From: Gemmatimonadota bacterium
Lineage (GTDB): Bacteria > Latescibacterota > UBA2968 > UBA8231
Direction: 5' to 3'
Assembly: GCA_028875335.1 (NCBI GenBank)
Contig: JAPPEF010000127.1
Span: forward strand, 1 to 5,085
DNA length: 5,085 nucleotides
Positions 1 through 5,085 of this stretch are shown piece by piece (within the stretch, counting starts at the first letter, position 1; every line of letters begins with the position of its first letter). The position numbers and the translations under genes were made by a program. The notes under the pieces are model-generated. The model worked only from the letters and a program-made list of their open reading frames with translations. It was not told the origin of the DNA and ran no database searches.

Positions 1-2
1 TA

Positions 3-107
3 GTCAGCCAACTGCTGGACGGCCAGTCGCTCACGGACGAGGAGTTGGCGGCGATCCGGGCGGAACTGGACCGAACCCTCGAGCGCAGAAAAGGAGACCG
101 GCGATGA
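3..107 (+). CDS. C-terminal end of a probable BlaI/MecI-family repressor (5' part outside window)
   Basis: The reading frame is open from the window edge and stops with TGA at 105-107, giving 34 visible residues. They contain the stretch SLTDEELAAIRAELD followed by an Arg/Lys-rich end. This resembles the C-terminal dimerisation tail of BlaI/MecI repressors, which often ends in a 'LS-x-EEL-x-x-IR-x-x-LD' helix. The assignment is supported by position: a BlaR1-type M56 protease starts inside its last codons with an ATGA overlap, the usual repressor-receptor gene order. If correct, the full protein would be a winged-helix DNA-binding repressor of this operon, inactivated when the protease is triggered. 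The DNA-binding part is not visible, so the family call rests on a short tail and on context. Confidence 0.62.
   Translation, partial: VSQLLDGQSLTDEELAAIRAELDRTLERRKGDRR
91..107 (+). promoter_or_regulatory. Shine-Dalgarno and ATGA translational coupling site of protease copy 1
   Basis: AAGGAG at 91-96 lies 7 nt before the ATG at 104. The start codon overlaps the upstream TGA (105-107) as ATGA. This fixes the start of the protease gene and indicates coupled translation with the repressor-like gene. Confidence 0.8.
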
Positions 108-2407
108 ACGTGGCTTTGAACGAGTTAGGCAGCCAGCTAGTCGGCTGGTTTGGTCAGTTGAGTATCGAACTAGCGGCACTAGCGGTCTTAGTCCTAGTGG
201 CCTGTCGCCTGTTGCCGATCAAATCGCCAGCCTTGCGCCACCTGTTGTGGGCGATCGTGTTGCTCAAGCCGCTCATCGCCGTCGCAATCAGTTCGCCCTA
301 TACGTTATTCACACCGTTCGTGCCACTTGTGGAACCCAGTCAGGACACCCTCGCATTCTCGCCCGTCGAGTACCCAACGGTGCAAGTAGCGGCTTCTCCA
401 ACAATTGCCACAAATAGTGTGCCGCTTACTACTGCCGGCTGGGGAGCGATACTGTGGATAGTGGGCACGGTACTGCTCATCGGGCGAATCCTGATCGGCT
501 ACGGCATCGTCTGGTGCTTGCGGAGCCAAGCGCAAGTGCAGAGCGACGGTCCGCTTTTCGACGCCCTGCAGCAGGCGAGTCGGACGCTCGGCTGCTATCC
601 CAAGGTCGAGGTGGCAACTTCCCCTTCTATCAGTTCGCCGATGGCGCTGGGCATCCTGAGACCGATCATTGTCTTCCCCGCCGATCTCGTGGAAAAACTG
701 AGCGCCGATAAACTCGCCTTAATCCTCATGCACGAGCTGGCACACGTGCGCCGCTGGGACAACCTCACGCTGCTACTACAGCGGTTAGTCTCCGCCGTAT
801 TGTTCTTCCATCCCGCCGTGTGGCTGTGCGGTCGCATGTTGCGGCGGGAAGCCGAACAGGCCTGCGACGATCTCGTCGTATGTTCCACCGGCCGCTCAGA
901 AGCCTATGCGCGCGGCTTGGCTCACGTCGCCGAACGGGCGGCTCACTTAAATCCTTTAATACGGAGAATCCCCACCATGAACGCCTTTGCAGCAGAATCA
1001 GATTTGGCGCGGAGAATTCGTAGGACGCTTGGCGGCGGTGCGCGTCAGATGGGCATGCGGACACGCGTGTTAGCGGCGGTACTGCTATGCCCCCTAGCCG
1101 CCGTGACGCTGCCCTCTGTATCCAAAATCTCGGCTGAGTCGAGTCAGGATGAGCGTCCCTTTATCCTCGTGAAGCAAGACGACAAACCAGTGACGTTTGC
1201 GACCCTCAAAGAGGAATTGCAGGCGAAGAGACGACTGCTGTCGGGTCAGGATGAGCGTCTCTTTATCGTCGTGGAGCAAGATGGCAACATGAAACTGAAC
1301 GACAAGTCAGTGACGTTTGCGACGCTTAAAGAAGAACTGCAGGCGAAGAGACGACTGCTGGACAATACTACGATGATTGTCATCCAAAGCGACGGGCACA
1401 CCCCGCACGGGCAGATCGTCCAGATCATGTATGTCGCCCGCCAAGTAGGGCTCGTCGATATGGTCGTTTGGGACACCACCTCGGAAGTGGCCAATGTCGC
1501 GGCTGAGGCGAGTCGGGATGACGATAACCTTACCGCGAAAAATCCCTTTATCGTCGTGGACCAGCACGGCAACATAATGCTGAACGACAAGTCAGTGGCG
1601 TTTGTGGATCTTAAAGAGAGATTGCGGACGAAGAGGCGACTGCTGGACAACACTACGATGATTATCATCCAAAGCGACGAGCGTGCTCCGCACGGGATGA
1701 TCGCCGGGATCATGGACATCGCCCGCCAAGCAGGGCTCGTCGATCAGTTAGTGGCCACGGAACCACAACCGGAAGTGACCAAAGTAGCGGTTGCGCCGAG
1801 TCAGCATGACGGAATCTGGCAAGAGGCGATGGCCACTAATTCAGATAGATGGTCCGACGAACTCAAAACCCAGCTCCTCGCACTCAAACCCAACAGAACC
1901 ATCAAGGAAATCGCCTATGCGGTCCGTCAAAGCATAGATAAAATCCAGCAAGAGGCGATGGCCACTGATCCAGATGAATGGTCTGACGAACTCAAAACCC
2001 AACTCCTCGCGCTCAAAACCCAGCTTTTCGGGCTTGAACCTGACAGTACCATCGAGGAAATCGCCGAGAAGGTCCGTCAGAGAAGACTTTGGCGGCAGGT
2101 GGAAGAGACCGATTCAGACGAGTGGTCCGACGAACTCAAAACCCAGCTCCTCGCACTCAAACCCGGTAATATCTCGTATGAAATAACCACCGCCTCACCG
2201 GCTGAAGAATTGTTTATTTCCAATGTAGCCGGAGAGCTCGTTCGAACCTTTTTTTTGGGCGATCAGAGTCCCGGCAAATATAGCATCGTCTGGGACGGGC
2301 GGGACGATGCCGGCCGCGAGCGCAGCAACGGCGTGTACTACTATTCGTTGAAATCCGACAGAGAGGCGAACAAGCGGACATTGTACAGGACGATATTGGT
2401 TAGATAA
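104..2407 (+). CDS. BlaR1/MecR1-type M56 membrane metalloprotease with tandem ExbD-like repeats and FlgD-Ig-like C-terminus (copy 1)
   Basis: The 767-residue product has a BlaR1-type core. Hydrophobic helices lie near residues 17-37, 43-63 (with the family signature RHLLW...LLKPL) and 112-138. The zinc motif HELAH is at 210-214, followed by an E-x-x-C-D third-ligand motif (E251, D255). A last membrane helix lies near 319-337. In BlaR1 the protease loop is cytoplasmic and everything after the fourth helix is outside. Here that outer part has no penicillin-binding motifs. Instead it has one truncated and two complete ExbD/TolR-like units (about 347-380, 381-456, 480-552), three Trp/Asp-rich repeats (571-688) and a FlgD-Ig/sorting-tail-like domain (690-767, with VWDGRDDAGR and NGVYYYSL). 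Arg-Arg pairs at 303-304 and 306-307 lie in the segment where BlaR1 proteins self-cleave; that is only suggestive. The likely role is membrane signal receptor and protease, with the upstream repressor as probable target. The family call is firm; the signal is unknown. Confidence 0.9.
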   Translation: MNVALNELGSQLVGWFGQLSIELAALAVLVLVACRLLPIKSPALRHLLWAIVLLKPLIAVAISSPYTLFTPFVPLVEPSQDTLAFSPVEYPTVQVAASPTIATNSVPLTTAGWGAILWIVGTVLLIGRILIGYGIVWCLRSQAQVQSDGPLFDALQQASRTLGCYPKVEVATSPSISSPMALGILRPIIVFPADLVEKLSADKLALILMHELAHVRRWDNLTLLLQRLVSAVLFFHPAVWLCGRMLRREAEQACDDLVVCSTGRSEAYARGLAHVAERAAHLNPLIRRIPTMNAFAAESDLARRIRRTLGGGARQMGMRTRVLAAVLLCPLAAVTLPSVSKISAESSQDERPFILVKQDDKPVTFATLKEELQAKRRLLSGQDERLFIVVEQDGNMKLNDKSVTFATLKEELQAKRRLLDNTTMIVIQSDGHTPHGQIVQIMYVARQVGLVDMVVWDTTSEVANVAAEASRDDDNLTAKNPFIVVDQHGNIMLNDKSVAFVDLKERLRTKRRLLDNTTMIIIQSDERAPHGMIAGIMDIARQAGLVDQLVATEPQPEVTKVAVAPSQHDGIWQEAMATNSDRWSDELKTQLLALKPNRTIKEIAYAVRQSIDKIQQEAMATDPDEWSDELKTQLLALKTQLFGLEPDSTIEEIAEKVRQRRLWRQVEETDSDEWSDELKTQLLALKPGNISYEITTASPAEELFISNVAGELVRTFFLGDQSPGKYSIVWDGRDDAGRERSNGVYYYSLKSDREANKRTLYRTILVR
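701..916 (+). repeat. 216-bp block identical to 3128-3343 (protease catalytic region)
   Basis: Base-by-base comparison shows no differences between 701-916 and 3128-3343, including third codon positions. The block encodes the HELAH motif through the E-x-x-C-D motif (residues 200-270). Flanking coding DNA of the two copies differs every few codons. Confidence 0.93.
1142..1759 (+). repeat. Tandem ExbD/TolR-like domain repeats inside protease copy 1
   Basis: There are three units: R0 (about 1142-1243, truncated), R1 (1244-1471) and R2 (1541-1759). Full units follow the ExbD periplasmic pattern: a beta strand (FIVV), the D/H-G-N-x-x-L-N turn, a helix (LKEELQAKRRLL), TTMI-I-IQSD, then a helix with the IM-x-ARQ-GLV ending. 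R0 and R1 repeat at 102 bp; both begin GTCAGGATGAGCGTC (1143 and 1245). R0 lacks the glycine turn and the whole second half. R1 and R2 repeat at 285 bp (CTTTATCGTCGTGGA at 1261 and 1546). The short linker encoding an A-E-x-S-x-D stretch is also repeated (about 1131 and 1500), so it travelled with the units. Confidence 0.82.
1814..2167 (+). repeat. Three Trp/Asp/Glu-rich repeats (DEWSDELKTQLLALK) in protease copy 1
   Basis: Three units encode residues 571-609, 614-659 and 662-688. Each has a start like IWQEAMATDPD, then WSDELKTQLLALK. The first two end in TI-x-EIA-x-x-VRQ. At DNA level the core GACGAACTCAAAACCCA is identical in all three. In the second unit the KTQL motif is partly doubled (KTQLLALKTQLFGLEP). 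The third unit has lost the VRQ end and runs straight into the Ig-like domain. The units look like short amphipathic helices lying outside the membrane. I do not recognise them as a named domain. Confidence 0.8.
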
Positions 2408-2429
2408 CCATCAAACGCGCACCCGCAAA

Positions 2430-2534
2430 ATGGTTAAACTGCCAGATGGCCAAGCGCTCAGCGACGAGGAATTGACAGCGATACGGGCGGAGTTAGACCG
2501 AACCCTTGAGCGCAGAAAAGGAGACCCGCGATGA
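2430..2534 (+). pseudogene. Remnant of the BlaI-like repressor tail: 34-codon mini-ORF between the two proteases
   Basis: ATG at 2430 to TGA at 2532-2534 encodes 34 residues that align without gaps to the repressor tail at 3-107: both share DGQ, DEEL, AIRAELDRTLERRKGD. Only the C-terminal part of that gene is present. The DNA-binding domain is absent, so it cannot act as a repressor. It lies 22 nt after the first protease stop and overlaps the second protease start as ATGA. No Shine-Dalgarno precedes ATG 2430, so translation would depend on reinitiation. The frame is also open upstream of 2430, back into the end of the first protease gene. It is either a passive duplication scar or a short coupling ORF. 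Confidence 0.75.
2518..2534 (+). promoter_or_regulatory. Shine-Dalgarno and ATGA coupling site of protease copy 2
   Basis: AAGGAG at 2518-2523 is 7 nt before ATG 2531, the same spacing as in copy 1. The ATG overlaps the TGA of the mini-ORF (2532-2534). The site was carried along with the repressor-tail remnant and sets the start of the second protease. Confidence 0.78.
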
Positions 2535-4294
2535 ACGCGGCTTTAAACGAGTTAGGTAACCAGCTATTCGGTTGGTTTGGTCAGTTAAGTATCGAACTAG
2601 CGGCACTGGCGGTCTTAGTCCTAGTCGCCTGCCACCTATTGCCGATCAAGTCGCCGGCTTTGCGCCACCTGTTATGGGCGGTCGTGTTGTTCAAGCCGCT
2701 CATCGCCGTCGCGATCAGCTCGCCTTATACGCTATTCACACCGTTCGTGCCACTCGTGGAACCCAGTCAGGACACCCTCGCACTCTCGCCTGTCGAGCAC
2801 CCAACGATGCAAGTAGCGACTTCTCCAACAATTGCCACAAGTAGTGTGCCGCTTACTACTGCCGGCTGGGGAGCGATACTGTGGCTGGTAGGCGCGGCGC
2901 TGCTCATCGGACGAATCCTGATCGGCTACGGCATCGTCTGGTGCTTGCGGCAGCAGGCACAAGTGCAGCATGACGGGCCTCTTTGCGACGCCCTGCAGCA
3001 AGCGCGTCGGACGCTCGACGGCTATCCCAAGGTCGAGGTGGCAACCTCCCCTTCTATCAGTTCGCCGATGGCACTGGGTATCCTGAGACCGATCATTGTT
3101 TTCCCCGCCGATCTCGTGAAGAAACTCAGCGCCGATAAACTCGCCTTAATCCTCATGCACGAGCTGGCACACGTGCGCCGCTGGGACAACCTCACGCTGC
3201 TACTACAGCGGTTAGTCTCCGCCGTATTGTTCTTCCATCCCGCCGTGTGGCTGTGCGGTCGCATGTTGCGGCGGGAAGCCGAACAGGCCTGCGACGATCT
3301 CGTCGTATGTTCCACCGGCCGCTCAGAAGCCTATGCGCGCGGCCTAGCTCACGTCGCCGAACGGGCGGCTCACTTAAATCCTTTAATAAGTAGAATCCCC
3401 ACCATGAACGCCTTTGCAGCAACCGAATCGGATTTGGCGCTGAGAATCCGCAGGGCGCTTGGCGGCAGTGCGCGCCGGATGGGCACGCGGGCGCGCGTGT
3501 TAGCGGCGGTACTGCTATGCCCCCTAGCCGCCGTGACGCTGCCCTCTTGTGGCATCACTTCGAAAGTGTCCAAAGTCAGGGCTGAGTCGAGTAAGAAGAA
3601 TATCTTTCTCATCGTGGATCAAGACGGCAATATGAAGCTGAACGACAAATCAGTGACGTTTGCAACCCTCAAAGAGGAATTGCAGGCGAAGAGACAACAG
3701 TTGGACAGCACCACAATGATTTTTATCCAAGGAGACGAGCGCGCCACGCACAGTCAGATCGTCCAGATCATGGATATCGCCCGTCAAGTAGGGCTCATCA
3801 ATCAGATCATCGCCACGGAACCGCAACCGGCGAAGGCCAAAGGCGCGGCTAAGCCGAGTTCGGATAATAGAATCTGGCAGCAGGCAATGGCGACCGATCC
3901 GGACGAATGGTCCGAAGAGGAATGGTCCGAAGAGTTGGAACGCCAGCTTCTATTCGCCGAAGAGGTCCGTCAGCGCATGCCTTGGCGAGAGGCGACCGAT
4001 CCGGACGAATGGCCCGCCGAACTGAAGGCCAAGCTTCGCGCGCTCAAACCCGTTACCCCGACCATTTCGTATGAAATAGCCACCGCCACATCGGCTGAAT
4101 TAGCTATCTATGATGTAGCCGGATGGCACGTTCGAACCTTTGTTTTGGACCATCAGAATCCCGGCAGATATAGCATTATCTGGGACGGGCGGGACGATGC
4201 TGGCCGCGAACTCAGCGACGGTTTGTACTTCTATAGGTTGAAAACCGAAGACGCAGAGGCGGAGTTCGTGGGCAAGACGATGTTGGTTAGATAA
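2531..4294 (+). CDS. BlaR1/MecR1-type M56 membrane metalloprotease with one ExbD-like domain and FlgD-Ig-like C-terminus (copy 2)
   Basis: The 587-residue product is a paralogue of the preceding protease. The membrane core is the same: helices near 17-37, 43-63, 112-138 and 321-338, HELAH at 210-214, E251 and D255. Both copies therefore look catalytically intact. The outer part is shorter: one complete ExbD/TolR-like unit (about 357-430; VDQDGNMKLND, TTMIFIQGD, IMDIARQVGL), two degenerate Trp/Asp-rich repeats (448-507) and the FlgD-Ig-like end (511-587; IIWDGRDDAGREL, DGLYFYRL, ending in TMLVR). A single-residue insertion (T298) and a Cys at 340 just after the last membrane helix set it apart from copy 1. 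It is probably co-transcribed with copy 1, since only the mini-ORF separates them. It could be a second receptor with a different outer specificity, or a partner that pairs with copy 1. Confidence 0.9.
   Translation: MNAALNELGNQLFGWFGQLSIELAALAVLVLVACHLLPIKSPALRHLLWAVVLFKPLIAVAISSPYTLFTPFVPLVEPSQDTLALSPVEHPTMQVATSPTIATSSVPLTTAGWGAILWLVGAALLIGRILIGYGIVWCLRQQAQVQHDGPLCDALQQARRTLDGYPKVEVATSPSISSPMALGILRPIIVFPADLVKKLSADKLALILMHELAHVRRWDNLTLLLQRLVSAVLFFHPAVWLCGRMLRREAEQACDDLVVCSTGRSEAYARGLAHVAERAAHLNPLISRIPTMNAFAATESDLALRIRRALGGSARRMGTRARVLAAVLLCPLAAVTLPSCGITSKVSKVRAESSKKNIFLIVDQDGNMKLNDKSVTFATLKEELQAKRQQLDSTTMIFIQGDERATHSQIVQIMDIARQVGLINQIIATEPQPAKAKGAAKPSSDNRIWQQAMATDPDEWSEEEWSEELERQLLFAEEVRQRMPWREATDPDEWPAELKAKLRALKPVTPTISYEIATATSAELAIYDVAGWHVRTFVLDHQNPGRYSIIWDGRDDAGRELSDGLYFYRLKTEDAEAEFVGKTMLVR
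3599..3820 (+). other. Single ExbD/TolR-like domain of protease copy 2
   Basis: Residues 357-430 give the cleanest match to the ExbD periplasmic fold in this window: strand, D-G-N-M-x-L-N-D turn, V-T-F-x-x-L helix, TTMIFIQGDE strand, Q-I-V-x-I-M-D-I-A-R-Q-V-G-L helix, then a strand ending in ATE. The first half is closest to R1 of copy 1. The ATEPQP end is closest to R2, so it looks like an R1/R2 hybrid or their ancestor. Confidence 0.78.
3872..4051 (+). repeat. Two degenerate Trp/Asp-rich repeats in protease copy 2
   Basis: The units encode residues 448-481 (IWQQAMATDPDEWSEE..., ending EEVRQ) and 484-507 (PWREATDPDEWPAELKAKL). They are equivalent to the 1814-2167 array, with one unit fewer and the middle part of the first unit shortened. 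Confidence 0.75.
3905..3934 (+). repeat. Perfect 15-bp tandem repeat (GAATGGTCCGAAGAG x2)
   Basis: The 15-bp unit occurs twice with no spacer (3905-3919, 3920-3934), encoding EWSEE-EWSEE within the Trp/Asp-rich region of copy 2. It keeps the frame and is a recent slippage-type duplication; copy 1 has the motif only once per unit. Confidence 0.95.
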
Positions 4295-4401
4295 CCATCA
4301 GACACCATTGGTCAGTACGCGATACTTGTACTTAACCCAAGAATTGGCTGATCGCATTATGCCACCGCAACGAGGAAAGTCCAACTGACCGTCGCCGCAT
4401 A
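4295..4401. other. Convergent intergenic gap with no clear feature
   Basis: The 107 bp lie between the stop of the second protease and the stop of the minus-strand ATPase. Apart from the first few bases shared with the end of copy 1, I see no GC-rich hairpin with a T-run on either strand, no RNA gene and no small ORF that I can support. Confidence 0.6.
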
Positions 4402-5085
4402 CTAGATCAGTTCCCCAATATCCCGCCATCCCAAAACTGTGCCGTGGGCGCGTTCCTGACGCTCCTCCCCACCATAGATCAGATAGTAGTCCTGCTCCAC
4501 CGACAAGGCCGTCGCCAATTTCCTATAGTAACGCAGCCCCTTAAACTGGTCCGTCCCCAGCGTCTCGCCCGCCTTGACTTCGACCACCTGTCGCCGCCCC
4601 CCTCGTTCGTAGAGCAAGTCTAACTCATTGCCAATATTGTCGCGCCAGAAGTAGAGGTCTGGACGGCGGCCCGCGTTGACGTGCTGTTTGATTATCTCGG
4701 CGATGACCCAATTCTCAAAAATCGCTCCGCGTAAATAGTGGGTGGCGAGTTGGTCGGCCGCCTCCAGCCCCAAAAGCGAGCAGAGCAGGCCCGTGTCGTA
4801 GAAGTAGAGCTTGGGCGACTTGATGAGCCGCTTGGCAAAATTCTCGTGATGCGGATAGAGCAGGAAGGCGATGTAACTCGCTTCCAATACCGAAATCCAA
4901 GCGCGCACTGTCTTGTAATTGATCCCCAAGTCGTTGCCGAGGCCGCTCAAGTCGAGCAATTGTCCGACGCGCCCAGCACAGACCCGCAAAAATCGCTGGA
5001 AAGCGCTCAGATCGCCGATATTGCGCAGGCTCCTCACGTCGCGTTCGACATAGGTCTGGATATAGGCCGGATAGTAGTCGGGCGG
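4402..5085 (-). CDS. AAA ATPase with DUF4143 domain, C-terminal part (5' end outside window)
   Basis: The frame is open from the window end to TAG (4404-4402), giving 227 residues. A GTG at 5037 lies within it, but the residues before it (PAYIQTYVERDV) are part of the conserved family sequence. The true start is therefore beyond the window, and the N-terminal ATPase (Walker motifs) is not visible. Seen here are the region RNIGDLSAFQRFLRV, a winged-helix-like segment (LGINYKTVRAWISVLEASY), KSPKLYFYDTGLLCSLLG, then GAIFENWVIAE, ELDLLYE and VVEVKAG. This is the usual order in the large AAA_14-DUF4143 family. The E124, D156 and E169-x-K171 residues match a PD-(D/E)XK nuclease-like pattern, which is known for DUF4143; nuclease activity is not shown. 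Function in this family is poorly defined. It is convergent to the protease genes and shares no obvious regulation with them. Confidence 0.88.
   Translation of the reverse strand, partial: PPDYYPAYIQTYVERDVRSLRNIGDLSAFQRFLRVCAGRVGQLLDLSGLGNDLGINYKTVRAWISVLEASYIAFLLYPHHENFAKRLIKSPKLYFYDTGLLCSLLGLEAADQLATHYLRGAIFENWVIAEIIKQHVNAGRRPDLYFWRDNIGNELDLLYERGGRRQVVEVKAGETLGTDQFKGLRYYRKLATALSVEQDYYLIYGGEERQERAHGTVLGWRDIGELI

Larger units (their letters stand above)
1..2413 (+). repeat. Tandem gene duplication, left copy
   Basis: This copy runs from the repressor tail through the protease gene and about 6 bp past its stop (TAACCATCA shared at 2405-2413 and 4292-4300). It aligns with 2428-4300 at an offset of 2427 bp over the 5' part. 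The offset is lost within the C-terminal half, where this copy has 180 more codons of internal repeats. In the first 290 residues the proteins differ at about 22 positions by my hand count. Confidence 0.92.
2428..4300 (+). repeat. Tandem gene duplication, right copy
   Basis: Direct repeat of 1-2413. It begins within the repressor tail only 20 bp after the left protease gene stops, so the duplication break lies inside or upstream of the repressor gene and most of that gene was not kept. The similarity ends a few bases after the right protease stop; the DNA from about 4301 has no counterpart at 2414-2427. Confidence 0.92.

Noticed and set aside
595..888. Minus-strand open frame repeated at 3022-3315 with nearly the same product
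   Set aside because: The likeness comes from the duplicated protease gene, whose catalytic region is almost identical in DNA; the antisense product has no recognisable features.
1246..1719. Long open frame on the minus strand across the ExbD-like repeats
   Set aside because: It is antisense to a clearly conserved coding region, has no ribosome binding site that I can see, and its own repeats simply mirror the sense-strand repeats.
1142..2167. Penicillin-binding sensor domain expected in BlaR1
   Set aside because: No S-x-x-K, S-x-N or K-T-G series in a suitable arrangement; the region is made of ExbD-like and Trp/Asp-rich repeats.
1142..2167. CRISPR-like array
   Set aside because: The repeats are long, coding, in frame and diverged, with no unique spacers of constant length.
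2405..2436. 7-bp inverted repeat TAACCAT / ATGGTTA with an 18-nt loop after the first protease stop
   Set aside because: The stem is short and AT-rich with no T-run after it, so it is not a convincing terminator; it would also stop transcription before the coupled second protease.
4348..4410. CTGATC / GATCAG inverted pair in and beyond the convergent gap
   Set aside because: Only 6 bp separated by about 50 nt; expected by chance and not a terminator.
4402..5037. Complete 211-residue gene starting at GTG 5037 on the minus strand
   Set aside because: The frame continues to the window edge and the residues before the GTG match the conserved family sequence, so it is a larger ATPase gene cut by the window.

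Overview
The window is bacterial and most likely from a Gram-negative (diderm) lineage, because the two large proteins carry periplasmic-type modules: an ExbD/TolR-like domain and a FlgD-Ig/sorting-tail-like C-terminus. This mix, together with an ATPase of the AAA/DUF4143 type, would fit FCB-group or Poribacteria/Latescibacteria-like uncultured bacteria. That is a guess from domain style, not a taxonomic assignment. The DNA looks moderately GC-rich.

Layout: (1) Positions 3-107 are the last codons of a gene whose product looks like the C-terminus of a BlaI/MecI-type repressor. It overlaps the next gene by ATGA. (2) Positions 104-2407 encode a 767-residue BlaR1/MecR1-type M56 membrane metalloprotease. 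Its sensor half is not penicillin-binding. It is a chain of ExbD-like repeats, a Trp/Asp/Glu-rich repeat module and a FlgD-type Ig-like C-terminal domain. (3) Positions 2428-4300 are a tandem duplicate of everything before. The duplicate starts with a 34-codon remnant of the repressor tail (2430-2534), which again overlaps by ATGA a 587-residue paralogue of the protease (2531-4294). The paralogue has fewer internal repeats. (4) After a 107-bp convergent gap, the minus strand carries the C-terminal part of an AAA ATPase with a DUF4143 domain (4402 to beyond the window end).

How the genes may work together: in the classical BlaR1-BlaI system a membrane protease senses an extracytoplasmic signal and triggers loss of a cytoplasmic repressor. 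The gene order repressor-protease with translational coupling is kept here, but the sensor is replaced by ExbD-like and Ig-like modules. A plausible inference is a two-receptor signalling operon sensing the envelope state, or partners of a TonB/Tol-type complex, rather than beta-lactams. The ATPase is convergent and probably unrelated.

The most interesting points are the M56-ExbD-FlgD_Ig architecture, the different repeat numbers in the two tandem copies, a 216-bp block with no differences over the catalytic region of both copies, and the retained repressor-tail mini-ORF that preserves the coupling overlap.
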